Source: Sphingobacterium faecale
GTDB lineage: Bacteria; Bacteroidota; Bacteroidia; Sphingobacteriales; Sphingobacteriaceae
Reading direction: 5' to 3'
DNA length: 64,000 nt
NCBI RefSeq assembly: GCF_016746095.1
Contig: NZ_JAERTY010000003.1
Location: 186,001 to 250,000, forward strand
The first letter of the stretch is position 1; every line of letters begins with the position of its first letter. The translations under genes and the position numbers were made by a program. The notes beneath the pieces are model-generated. The model did not search any database. It saw only the letters and a list, made by a program, of their open reading frames with translations, and was not told where the DNA came from. Below, one piece after another: positions 1 through 7,484 of this stretch.

Positions 1-893
1 TCTAGCTTTCCTAATTCCTTATTCCACACCGAAGCTCCTTTTTCAACAGCTTGATCAAAGCTAAGTCCATCCAATTCTTTCAGATTCAGACTAGCCTGAT
101 CATGTGAAATAAAAGAAGACGCCACCTTAACCAAAACCTGATCTGCCCTACCCTTAGCCTGCAAACCGATGATAGCACCGACATGCTCCGCTTTAACTTT
201 AATCCGCCCATTTTGTAAAACAGAATCTGCAAATGTAGAGATATTAGTAAACGAACGGTCGAATTCTAGGACAAAGTAATTTTTGAAATTATCCGGTACT
301 CCACCACTGTTTTTCGTAGAGTAGCCAATAATCTTTCGCTGGTCCGGTATGACCTCCACAAAAGAGCCTTTGTCAAAAGCATCGACCAATATAAATGCAG
401 AATCCGTCTTGGGAAAGGTAAATCGGAAATAAGCGGCACGAGCTGTAGGAGTAATTTCCACCTGTGTATCGTAATCGGCTAAATACACCGAATAATAATG
501 AGGCTTTGCGACTTCAGCTTTATGAGAAAAATAACTTGCCCTTTTATTTTCATCAAAAGTAGGCTTTCCTACCATAGCCATAAGGCTAAATTGCCCGTAA
601 TCATTCATCCAAGGTGAAGGTTGATGTGTCTGCTTAAATCCTCTGATTTTTTCAGCAGTATAGGTATACATCCATCCATCTCCCATTTTCCCTGTCTGAG
701 GACTCCAAAAGTTCATTCCCCAAGGCATTGCAATTGCTGGATAGGTGTTACCACTGGAAAGAAAATAGGTAGATTGTGTACCGACCAAAGTACTTACGTA
801 CTCAAGAGGAGCTCCAGTTTTAACAATTTTTTGGCTAAAACTACTTTGGATAAATAGTAAAAGAAATATCGATAATACAAAATTCAGTTTCAT
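1..893 (-). CDS. GH92 alpha-mannosidase, N-terminal part (cut by window edge)
   Basis: The reading frame starts at an ATG at 891-893 and stays open to the left edge, so only the first 297 codons or so are here. It opens with a signal peptide ending near SSFSQ, so the enzyme is exported. The next stretch has the pattern of the GH92 N-terminal beta-sandwich: a GTQSTYFLSSGNTYPAIAMP segment, then MNFWSPQTG, GWMYTY and GFKQTHQPSPWMNDYG. Family members are calcium-dependent exo-alpha-mannosidases that trim host or fungal N-glycans and mannans; the acid catalytic residues lie in the C-terminal half outside the window. It follows the quinone reductase gene on the same strand after 74 bp. The family call is confident; the exact linkage specificity cannot be told. 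Confidence 0.88.
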   Translation of the reverse strand, partial: MKLNFVLSIFLLLFIQSSFSQKIVKTGAPLEYVSTLVGTQSTYFLSSGNTYPAIAMPWGMNFWSPQTGKMGDGWMYTYTAEKIRGFKQTHQPSPWMNDYGQFSLMAMVGKPTFDENKRASYFSHKAEVAKPHYYSVYLADYDTQVEITPTARAAYFRFTFPKTDSAFILVDAFDKGSFVEVIPDQRKIIGYSTKNSGGVPDNFKNYFVLEFDRSFTNISTFADSVLQNGRIKVKAEHVGAIIGLQAKGRADQVLVKVASSFISHDQASLNLKELDGLSFDQAVEKGASVWNKELGKL

Positions 894-967
894 GCTGGTT
901 ATATTTTGAAAACATAAATATCTAAAAATATTCCAACAAAGCAAAGTGCTAAATTATTTTAGCAACA

Positions 968-1939
968 CTAAAAAGCTAAAATTATCTTTCCATTGAAGGC
1001 ACGGCTTTCCATCAATTCATGAGCATAACCAGCATCTTTGTAAGAAAAGACCTCCGCAATAGGAGTCTTGTAAGTCCCTGTCTCTATCAATGGAAGCACG
1101 TTCTGGCATATGGCTTCTGTTAATTGCCTCTTAAATTCAAGTGATCGATTACGTAGGGTACTACCCGTTAAATGGATACGCTTATGCATCATCTTAATCA
1201 AATTCAACTCTACTTTAGCCCCCTGCATCGCATTGATAATAATAAGCCTCCCTTCTTCTGACAATAGATTAACATTCTTTTCAAAATAGCTACCACCAAT
1301 ACTGTCCAAAATGACATCTATACCAATTCCACTCCATACATCTTCGAAATCACACTCTTTATAATTAACAATATGGGATGCACCCAGCTCTTGCACGAAA
1401 GATATTTTTTCTGATGAGCCAACAGTAGTAAAAACGTCCGCTCCTAAAAGATTAGCCAACTGAATTGCCGTACTTCCGATTCCACCAGCACCACCATGAA
1501 TTAAAAAACGTTCGCCTTTGATTAATCTTCCTCGTTCAAAAACATTATGCCATACCGTAAAAAGTGTTTCTGGCATCCCTGCGGCTTCAATAAAAGATAA
1601 ATTATCAGGCAGCACAATACAAAGTCTAAAATCAACAGCCACATATTGCGCATAGCCTCCCCCTGCGATCAATGCCATCACCCTATCTCCTATTCTAATT
1701 CCGCAACAAGCACTTCCCACTTTAACAATTATGCCTGCAACTTCTAGTCCAGGAATATCTGCAACAACACCAGTTGGAGCAGGATAATTCCCTTTACGTT
1801 GGAACACATCCGGTCTATTCACACCTGCAGCTCTAACTTCGACCAAGACTTCGTAATCCCCAATCGTCGGAATCATCCTTTTCCGTACCTGCAACACATC
1901 GGGTCCACCACTTTTAGTTATAACAACAGCATCCATCAT
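968..1939 (-). CDS. Zinc-independent NAD(P)H:quinone oxidoreductase (PIG3/Qor type)
   Basis: This 323-residue protein belongs to the medium-chain dehydrogenase/reductase superfamily. It has the GroES-like N-domain motif AAGVNRPDVFQRKGNYP near residues 37-51, which is typical of the PIG3-type quinone oxidoreductases. The nucleotide-binding Rossmann motif HGGAGGIGSTAIQLA follows near 147-161. The zinc-binding cysteines of alcohol dehydrogenases are absent. Family members reduce quinones or enones with NADPH in the cytoplasm. The start overlaps the stop of the upstream outer-membrane gene in an ATGATGA arrangement (1934-1939), so the two are probably translationally coupled. A second in-frame ATG follows directly. 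The length is normal for the family. Confidence 0.9.
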   Translation of the reverse strand: MMDAVVITKSGGPDVLQVRKRMIPTIGDYEVLVEVRAAGVNRPDVFQRKGNYPAPTGVVADIPGLEVAGIIVKVGSACCGIRIGDRVMALIAGGGYAQYVAVDFRLCIVLPDNLSFIEAAGMPETLFTVWHNVFERGRLIKGERFLIHGGAGGIGSTAIQLANLLGADVFTTVGSSEKISFVQELGASHIVNYKECDFEDVWSGIGIDVILDSIGGSYFEKNVNLLSEEGRLIIINAMQGAKVELNLIKMMHKRIHLTGSTLRNRSLEFKRQLTEAICQNVLPLIETGTYKTPIAEVFSYKDAGYAHELMESRAFNGKIILAF

Positions 1940-4656
1940 CGTTTTTTAGGAAATTTTTGTAAGCGGACATTAAGTGAAAGCATGAAATAACGCCCTAATC
2001 TACTATTTTTTGCTTCATACACATCATTACCAATATATTCAGAAACAATACCCATAGTTTTATTTTGGTCAAACAAATCATAGCCTTGTAATCTTAATAA
2101 AGCAGATTTATTCCGAAAAAAAGTCAACTCTACAAAACCATTCATTATTGTCTGATTTTTATTCATAAAATCATTGGCATATCCATTGTTATAACGTTGG
2201 GACATCTCTAGGCCTAATGACAGATTATCATTTAAATATCCTCGGGCTCCTAATCCCCAGAACATCGTTTCCACATTGATATTTGTTCTGAATGGGATAT
2301 CATAACGCGTATTATTCCACATATAATTGGCATTGAAAACGGATTCAATGTAATCACTCCACAGATACTTCAATTGTAAGGATTGGTTCATTACCAATTG
2401 TTTGGTCGTACGCTTTTTCTCATCGATAAAGGAAAGATTATTAAAGTAATCTGTATTTCCTGTTAAATCCAATTGAAAATCGTCATTAATAAAAGGTGTA
2501 TTGAACATATAATACCACCTACAATCATAGTAACCTGTAGTATTCTTAAATGTCGTCTCTTGAATAGTGGAGTTAACACTGGAGCGCTTATCACTTACAA
2601 TTTTGTTAAGTATAAAATTATAAGCAAAGTTAGTCTCAAAGTACTGCATACTCGATGTAAAGCTTTTCCTCAAAGTTGTTGCAATTCGGTGAGCAGATTC
2701 GGCCTTTAATTCTGGATTTCCGATAATTACATTTCGAGAATTAGTATTATCCACGACAGGGGCTATTTGACTAAAAGAAGGTTGATTATTTTTGCCTTTA
2801 TAGTCCATTTGCCAATCCATCTCCTTCGAAAATCGATAAATAATCTTTGCCGTTGGCATTAGATTGATATTATCATACCTATAAACCATAGTATCATTCG
2901 TCAACTTCCCTTCCATATAAAGCGGTTGGACGGCAAAACCGGCAATCATTTTAAATTTCTTATTGGGTTCGTACTGATAGGTTATTCCCGTCTTATTATT
3001 CTTGAAAAAGTAGTCATAATCAACAGTTAAAGAATCTACGTATCTTTGCTCCAAAGACGGTAATTGATCTTTAACTAGTCTAACTGCCTCAATTCGTGTG
3101 ACGTCAAACTCATAGCTAAACTCAAACAAGCTATGCTCTAAAAACGGCTCTACATATGACAAGGAGGCTCTGGTTGAGTTGGTATAGTTATTTTGCTCGA
3201 TGAACTGATCTTTACGAAAGCCTTTCACAACCTCCCTATCGGTCTCATCATATTCTTCAAAGACACTCTCCCGCTTCTCCACATTATTTGAATTAAGAAC
3301 AGCATGACCGACCAACTTACGGCCATTCTTCTTAAAAGCTTTAGAATAAGTAGCCTCTAGATCTCCATTTGGACTAATTTGATCAGCAAGATCTCGATAT
3401 ACTCCCTGGTTTTTTGTACTCGAATTAGTCAATCTAGTCAATTTATTATTAGCTCCTCGAAGCTTATTGAATGTTAGATTTCCATCAATTTTCAAGAGAT
3501 CGGAATTAACAAACTTAGTATCGAACCCGAATTTCAGTTTATGACTTTGATCTACATTATTTATCTTATACGATTCTTCGCGTTCAATTTTATTACCGAT
3601 ATATGTCGATGTCAATTTGGATATACCTTCTGTTTCATTCTTTTGTCGTACAAAACTGTAACTAGCATTAAAAGTTGTATTCTTTCGCCATCGGTCGGAA
3701 AAGTTAATTCCTGCCGAACTGACCTCATTAAGTCCATCAATAGGATCAGCATAATCTCCAATATCAAGTGAATTTCGATTACGATTTCCACCTTCTGGGT
3801 TGCCAAAACTAAAAAGATTCGTATTCGTATTGTTAAACGACCCTAAAATAGAAAGCTCCCTTCCATCATCAAATTTATTAGCGCCAAAGCTACCTAAATA
3901 GCGGGAGTTAGTTCCTCCTCCACCAGTTACCTGTCCAAAGTAAATCTTCTTATGATCATCTTTCAAAGTGATATTAAGAATTTTCTCTGGATCACCTTGT
4001 TTAACCCCTGTTTCCTCCTCTTTATCCCCATAAAAATCAATGGCCTGAACATTTTTTATAAAGTCAACCGGCAAATTTCGGGTTGCTGTCAATAAATCAC
4101 CACCAAAAAACACCTTATTATCTACCTTAACTTTTTTTATAGGTTGCCCATTGAAAGTGACCGACCCGTCCCTACCCACTTGGAAACCAGGAAGACTTTT
4201 CAACGCATCTTCCAACAATGAATTCTCCCGAAACTTGTACGCATTGAAATTAAATTGAACAGTATCTCCATTTACAACAACGGGAATAACTTTCAAAATA
4301 TTGACATCAGCTATTTCAACAGAGAATGGTTCGAGATGAGTGGCAGGAGCTTCTATTTTCCCTTCATTACCAGGCATAAAAAAAGATCTATTATCACTTT
4401 TATAACCCAACATAGAGTAGCTAAGAGATACACGTCGTCCTTTAAAATTGGAAAAAGAGAAATGACCCAAAAAATCAGTCATTTGATTCAATGTGTCTGA
4501 TTCACTAGTCAACTTTACACTAGCAGACTTTAAAGGATTTCCCTGTACATCGAGTACACGACCATATATACTGTATTGGGCTAAAACAGGATTTACTAGT
4601 ATTTGACAAGCAAATACAATAAAAACAACTCCTATTTTACACCATGAGAACTTCAC
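1936..4656 (-). CDS. Outer-membrane beta-barrel protein with N-terminal carboxypeptidase-like domain
   Basis: The 906-residue protein begins with a signal peptide ending around NPVLAQ. A CarboxypepD_reg-like beta-sandwich covers roughly residues 28-110 (YSIYGRVLDVQGNPL opening). A plug-like segment follows (LEDALKSLPGFQVGRDGSV near 146-164). The rest is a long aromatic-rich barrel of the kind grouped as outer membrane beta-barrel family proteins (OMP_b-brl_3 type). It ends in a short basic tail. These proteins resemble TonB-dependent receptors, but their cargo is mostly unknown. It shares a 4-bp overlap with the quinone reductase gene downstream. A strong hairpin separates it from the ferritin gene upstream. 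No partner SusD is adjacent, so a glycan-import role is not supported. Confidence 0.85.
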   Translation of the reverse strand: MKFSWCKIGVVFIVFACQILVNPVLAQYSIYGRVLDVQGNPLKSASVKLTSESDTLNQMTDFLGHFSFSNFKGRRVSLSYSMLGYKSDNRSFFMPGNEGKIEAPATHLEPFSVEIADVNILKVIPVVVNGDTVQFNFNAYKFRENSLLEDALKSLPGFQVGRDGSVTFNGQPIKKVKVDNKVFFGGDLLTATRNLPVDFIKNVQAIDFYGDKEEETGVKQGDPEKILNITLKDDHKKIYFGQVTGGGGTNSRYLGSFGANKFDDGRELSILGSFNNTNTNLFSFGNPEGGNRNRNSLDIGDYADPIDGLNEVSSAGINFSDRWRKNTTFNASYSFVRQKNETEGISKLTSTYIGNKIEREESYKINNVDQSHKLKFGFDTKFVNSDLLKIDGNLTFNKLRGANNKLTRLTNSSTKNQGVYRDLADQISPNGDLEATYSKAFKKNGRKLVGHAVLNSNNVEKRESVFEEYDETDREVVKGFRKDQFIEQNNYTNSTRASLSYVEPFLEHSLFEFSYEFDVTRIEAVRLVKDQLPSLEQRYVDSLTVDYDYFFKNNKTGITYQYEPNKKFKMIAGFAVQPLYMEGKLTNDTMVYRYDNINLMPTAKIIYRFSKEMDWQMDYKGKNNQPSFSQIAPVVDNTNSRNVIIGNPELKAESAHRIATTLRKSFTSSMQYFETNFAYNFILNKIVSDKRSSVNSTIQETTFKNTTGYYDCRWYYMFNTPFINDDFQLDLTGNTDYFNNLSFIDEKKRTTKQLVMNQSLQLKYLWSDYIESVFNANYMWNNTRYDIPFRTNINVETMFWGLGARGYLNDNLSLGLEMSQRYNNGYANDFMNKNQTIMNGFVELTFFRNKSALLRLQGYDLFDQNKTMGIVSEYIGNDVYEAKNSRLGRYFMLSLNVRLQKFPKKR

Positions 4657-4762
4657 GAATCGGCTTGCAAAATCTAATTAGTTCAATATACTAAAATATT
4701 GCTATCCAAAAAAAAGATAGAAAAGTTTATACTATAAAACGATAAATATTGGTTTATCGTAT

Positions 4763-4800
4763 ATAGAAAAAGGCTATCTGAATAGATAGCCTTTTTCTAT
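4763..4800 (-). terminator. Intrinsic terminator after ferritin gene
   Basis: Two perfect 17-nt arms (4763-4779 and 4784-4800) flank a GAAT loop. The stem has A-runs on one side and T-runs on the other, so it can act in both directions. It lies 18 bp past the ferritin stop. Confidence 0.85.
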
Positions 4801-4817
4801 ATGTCTCATCAAAAAGA

Positions 4818-5345
4818 TTACTCGCCGTCATAAGCTACTTTAACCAAGTGCTTATCAATTTCCCAACGACCAGTACCTTCTTCGCCAATAACATCAAACA
4901 ATTCAAGGATACGTCTAGCTACATACTCTTCTTCTACTTGCTCCGCTAAGAACCATTGTAAGAAATTGAAAGTAACATAGTCTTTCGCTTTCATACATTT
5001 GTCAGCCATATTATTAAACTGCTCTGTAACGAACATTTCTTGCTCCAAAGTTTGCTCAAAAACTCCACGGAATGATTCAAAATCAACAGGGATATTTGTA
5101 ATCTCAGGAGAGATCGCTCTGCCACCACGATCATTGATATAGTTAAAAAGCTTTAACATGTGCTCACGCTCCTCATCCGACTGCTTTGCAAAGAACTTAG
5201 AAGAATTGTCTAAGCCCTGGTCATCACACCAAGCTGACATAGCCAAGTATAATGCGGATGAATGAGCTTCAATTTTTACTTGGGCGTTTAATATATTTTC
5301 TATCTCTTCGGCTAGTGATGATCTTAATTTTAATAAATCTTTCAT
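4818..5345 (-). CDS. ftnA: Bacterial non-heme ferritin
   Basis: The 175-residue protein has the four-helix ferritin pattern and a complete ferroxidase centre. The ligands read as E26, E59, H62, E103 and Q136, with the same spacings as E17, E50, H53, E94 and Q127 of Escherichia coli FtnA. It oxidises Fe(II) and stores iron in a 24-subunit cytoplasmic cage. The methionine of a bacterioferritin haem site is not expected in this family and none was assigned. It is a single-gene unit, bounded downstream by a perfect hairpin at 4763-4800. A TATCTTTG element sits upstream at 5416-5423 on the minus strand. Confidence 0.94.
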   Translation of the reverse strand: MKDLLKLRSSLAEEIENILNAQVKIEAHSSALYLAMSAWCDDQGLDNSSKFFAKQSDEEREHMLKLFNYINDRGGRAISPEITNIPVDFESFRGVFEQTLEQEMFVTEQFNNMADKCMKAKDYVTFNFLQWFLAEQVEEEYVARRILELFDVIGEEGTGRWEIDKHLVKVAYDGE

Positions 5346-5415
5346 ATCGTTATTTTTTATTTTTTACACTTTATTTAAACAAAACAAATGACAGTAATCC
5401 TTTGTTTTGTTAATA

Positions 5416-5423
5416 CAAAGATA
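5416..5423 (-). promoter_or_regulatory. Candidate -7 element of ferritin promoter
   Basis: On the minus strand this reads TATCTTTG, matching the Bacteroidota -7 consensus TAnnTTTG. No good TTTG is found at the expected 19-21 bp upstream, so the -33 half is weak or absent. The distance to the start codon is about 70 bp. Confidence 0.5.
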
Positions 5424-5532
5424 AAGGCTAGGCAAACGATATCGATAAAAAATATGCAATACAAATTCAGTCTAAATTACAACCTAAAAAAGATAAGTTG
5501 TTTAGAATCAATATGATTTAAAATAATTACAC

Positions 5533-5895
5533 TTAGATTGCTAATACAGCGTCGCGTCTTAAGATAGAGCGAATCTGACCATTTAATTCAAGCATGAATT
5601 TCGCACCGGCCAATAAATCTCGCAAGTTAAGGACATCTTCTACGGAGAGTAGAAAACAGCGTTCTGTACGAAAAGGCATAATTAATTCAAAATCAAAAGA
5701 GCGGGAGGAGTTATTCAGCATAGCTTCAATATCAATTTGATCAACACTTCGCTTGAATACAAAAAAATCGCTGACCTTAAACGCCGTAGTGTTACCTTGA
5801 AATTCTAACCAATAACAGTTTTTTCGACTGCACTGATAAACCGCCCCCTGTGAGGTTGTAAACACCTCTTCTACACTCGCTAATGGACAAATCAT
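5533..5895 (-). CDS. Small conserved Bacteroidota protein, function unknown
   Basis: The 120-residue protein has no signal peptide or membrane segment. Cysteines occur at positions 3, 22 and 27, and the opening MICPLASVEEVF is followed by a CSRKNCYW stretch, so a small metal site or a beta-rich fold is possible. The second half is alpha/beta with an LSVEDVLNLRDLL helix. It looks like a small family common in Sphingobacteriaceae and related groups (possibly the one labelled DUF6686, not checked). It stands alone between the ferritin and hibernation-factor genes. No function is assigned. Confidence 0.7.
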   Translation of the reverse strand: MICPLASVEEVFTTSQGAVYQCSRKNCYWLEFQGNTTAFKVSDFFVFKRSVDQIDIEAMLNNSSRSFDFELIMPFRTERCFLLSVEDVLNLRDLLAGAKFMLELNGQIRSILRRDAVLAI

Positions 5896-6002
5896 TTCTT
5901 ACTACCTTATTTTGTTTAGACCGCTATTTTTAAATGATGAGCAAATATAAACTTAATCAAGAATTAATCCAAATAAAACAAAAGATAGCGAAACATAAAA
6001 AA

Positions 6003-6029
6003 AAGGCAGCTTAATCATTAAGCCGCCTT
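6003..6029 (-). terminator. Intrinsic terminator after hpf
   Basis: Twelve-nt arms (6003-6014 and 6018-6029) pair with one mismatch around a TCA loop. On the minus strand the stem is followed by a run of eight T residues. It lies about 30 bp past the hibernation-factor stop. Confidence 0.8.
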
Positions 6030-6058
6030 ATTATACATTCTGTGAGATTCACTCCCAA

Positions 6059-6403
6059 TTAAAATTCTTCTTCTTCTGTGGAGATTATCTCTTTATGATT
6101 ACTAGCATTCGTTCTAGTTTTCGTTTTATGCTTATTAATCTGACGTCTCAAAGACTCTACCGCGATATCCGTCGCTTCCTCAAAACTTTTTGCTTGTGCT
6201 TTTGCAAAAAGCTGACTACCTGGAATATTAAACTTCAATTCTACCACCTTATTCTCTTCGCCTTCTACATTTTCCAAACGAAGATAACATACTCCTTCAA
6301 TGATATTGTCCAAATACTGCTCCAATTTGCCAGTTTTCCTTTTGATAAAGTCTACCAATTTTTGATCTGCATCGAATTTGATTGATTGCACGTTAATGTT
6401 CAT
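6059..6403 (-). CDS. hpf: Ribosome hibernation-promoting factor, short form
   Basis: The 114-residue protein has the HPF/YfiA beta-alpha-beta-beta-beta-alpha pattern. It opens with MNINVQSIKFDADQKLVDFI and has a basic second helix (LRRQINKHKTKTR) that binds the 30S decoding region. The C-terminal dimerisation domain of long HPF is missing, so this is the short type, ending in an acidic EEEEF tail. It binds ribosomes in stationary phase and blocks tRNA and mRNA sites. It lies 13 bp downstream of xerC on the same strand. That pairing is common in Bacteroidota and suggests co-transcription. A terminator follows. Confidence 0.93.
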   Translation of the reverse strand: MNINVQSIKFDADQKLVDFIKRKTGKLEQYLDNIIEGVCYLRLENVEGEENKVVELKFNIPGSQLFAKAQAKSFEEATDIAVESLRRQINKHKTKTRTNASNHKEIISTEEEEF

Positions 6404-6416
6404 TTTTCCTCCTTTT

Positions 6417-7298
6417 TTAAGCCTTTGGATGTGCTTGTTTGTAAATTGATTTTAACCGCTCCGCCGAATTGTGCGTATACACCTGAGTGGCCGCCAATCC
6501 AGCATGACCTAGTAACTCTTTGATTGCATTGAGGTCCGCACCATTGTCTAATAAAGATGTAGCAAAGCTATGCCGAAGTACATGTGGGCTTCTTTTTTTC
6601 TGTGAAGTAATCATACTTAGATATTTTTTCACTACTCTATAAATCAACAGTCGATACGCTCTCTTTCCTTCTTTAGTAACGACTAAATATTCGGAAATGT
6701 TTTCTAAATTTTGAAGTTTTTTCTTTTCTAAATACTCTTTTAGTTCTTCGATTAAGGTTAAATGTAGTGGAACAAAACGTTCCTTATTCCTTTTCCCTAA
6801 TATAAGGATTTTTTTATTGTAAAAGTCAATATCACTCTCTTTTATTTGTAAAAGTTCAGAAAGCCGAATACCTGTTCCAAAAAGCAGTTCCATAATAATA
6901 AAATCACGCAATGACTCAAAGTCATCCACCACTGCATCCATATGATCCAGCAATTGATTCATCTTATCCTTCTCCACCACAACCGGTAATTTCTTAGGTG
7001 TCTTCAACGCTTGGATCAGACGCACTGGATTTTTCTCCACCAATTGCTCCCGCTGCAAGAACTTATAAAAAGAACGTAAAGTAGAAATTGCCCGATTGAC
7101 AGAGCTTGCTTCTTTGCCCTTCTCCCGTAGTAAAGAAAAGTAATACCGCATCAGTTTATGATCGACCTCCTCAAAAGGTGTATTTTCAGCTTCTAAAAAG
7201 TCTAAAAATCCCTTCACCTCCATTTCATACGCTTTTATCGTATGTGGTGAATAACGTTTCTCAAACGTCAAAAAACTAATAAACCGATCTTTAAACAT
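6417..7298 (-). CDS. xerC: Site-specific tyrosine recombinase XerC-type
   Basis: The 293-residue protein has the core-binding SAM-like domain (about 1-90) and the tyrosine recombinase catalytic domain. All catalytic residues are visible: R145, K169, H239, R242, H265 and the nucleophile Y274. The length and the HVLRHSFA and LGHAGLAATQVYTH motifs match the Xer housekeeping recombinases that resolve chromosome dimers, rather than a phage integrase. The linkage to hpf supports the housekeeping role. XerC against XerD cannot be told firmly from sequence alone. A promoter-like TAAGTTTG element lies at 7324-7331 on the minus strand. Confidence 0.92.
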   Translation of the reverse strand: MFKDRFISFLTFEKRYSPHTIKAYEMEVKGFLDFLEAENTPFEEVDHKLMRYYFSLLREKGKEASSVNRAISTLRSFYKFLQREQLVEKNPVRLIQALKTPKKLPVVVEKDKMNQLLDHMDAVVDDFESLRDFIIMELLFGTGIRLSELLQIKESDIDFYNKKILILGKRNKERFVPLHLTLIEELKEYLEKKKLQNLENISEYLVVTKEGKRAYRLLIYRVVKKYLSMITSQKKRSPHVLRHSFATSLLDNGADLNAIKELLGHAGLAATQVYTHNSAERLKSIYKQAHPKA

Positions 7299-7323
7299 AG
7301 TATTCTAGTACCCCTCTCCTACC

Positions 7324-7355
7324 CAAACTTAAGTAAAATGATTTGTATTCGCCAA
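7324..7355 (-). promoter_or_regulatory. Candidate promoter of xerC-hpf
   Basis: On the minus strand TTGG (7352-7355) and TAAGTTTG (7324-7331) are separated by 20 bp, close to the Bacteroidota TTTG-N19-21-TAnnTTTG consensus. The start codon of xerC is about 25 bp downstream. Confidence 0.5.
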
Positions 7356-7410
7356 CATCAGATCAGAAAAAACAAATCGCTGGAAATCTATATCATTTCT
7401 TTAAAATTAT

Positions 7411-7449
7411 ATAACACCTGGGCTAACATTAACCCGAAATTAGTGTTAT
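7411..7449 (+). promoter_or_regulatory. Nested dyad upstream of the copper ATPase gene
   Basis: An outer inverted repeat ATAACAC (7411-7417) / GTGTTAT (7443-7449) encloses an imperfect inner one, GGGCTAA / TTAACCC (7419-7434). It lies 35-75 bp in front of the P-type ATPase start. The placement fits an operator, possibly for a metal-responsive repressor. No regulator gene is adjacent, so the binding protein is unknown. Confidence 0.45.
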
Positions 7450-7484
7450 CATTATTATAAGAACATTATATACCGATATCTATT

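Noticed and set aside
1..4656. Left end as part of a polysaccharide utilisation locus
   Set aside because: The GH92 gene has no SusC/SusD beside it in the window, and the barrel protein is not SusC-type; the left side is unseen.
6417..7298. XerC-type gene as a sign of a prophage or integrative element
   Set aside because: Length, motifs and the linkage to hpf are those of the housekeeping recombinase, and no phage or transfer genes are nearby.
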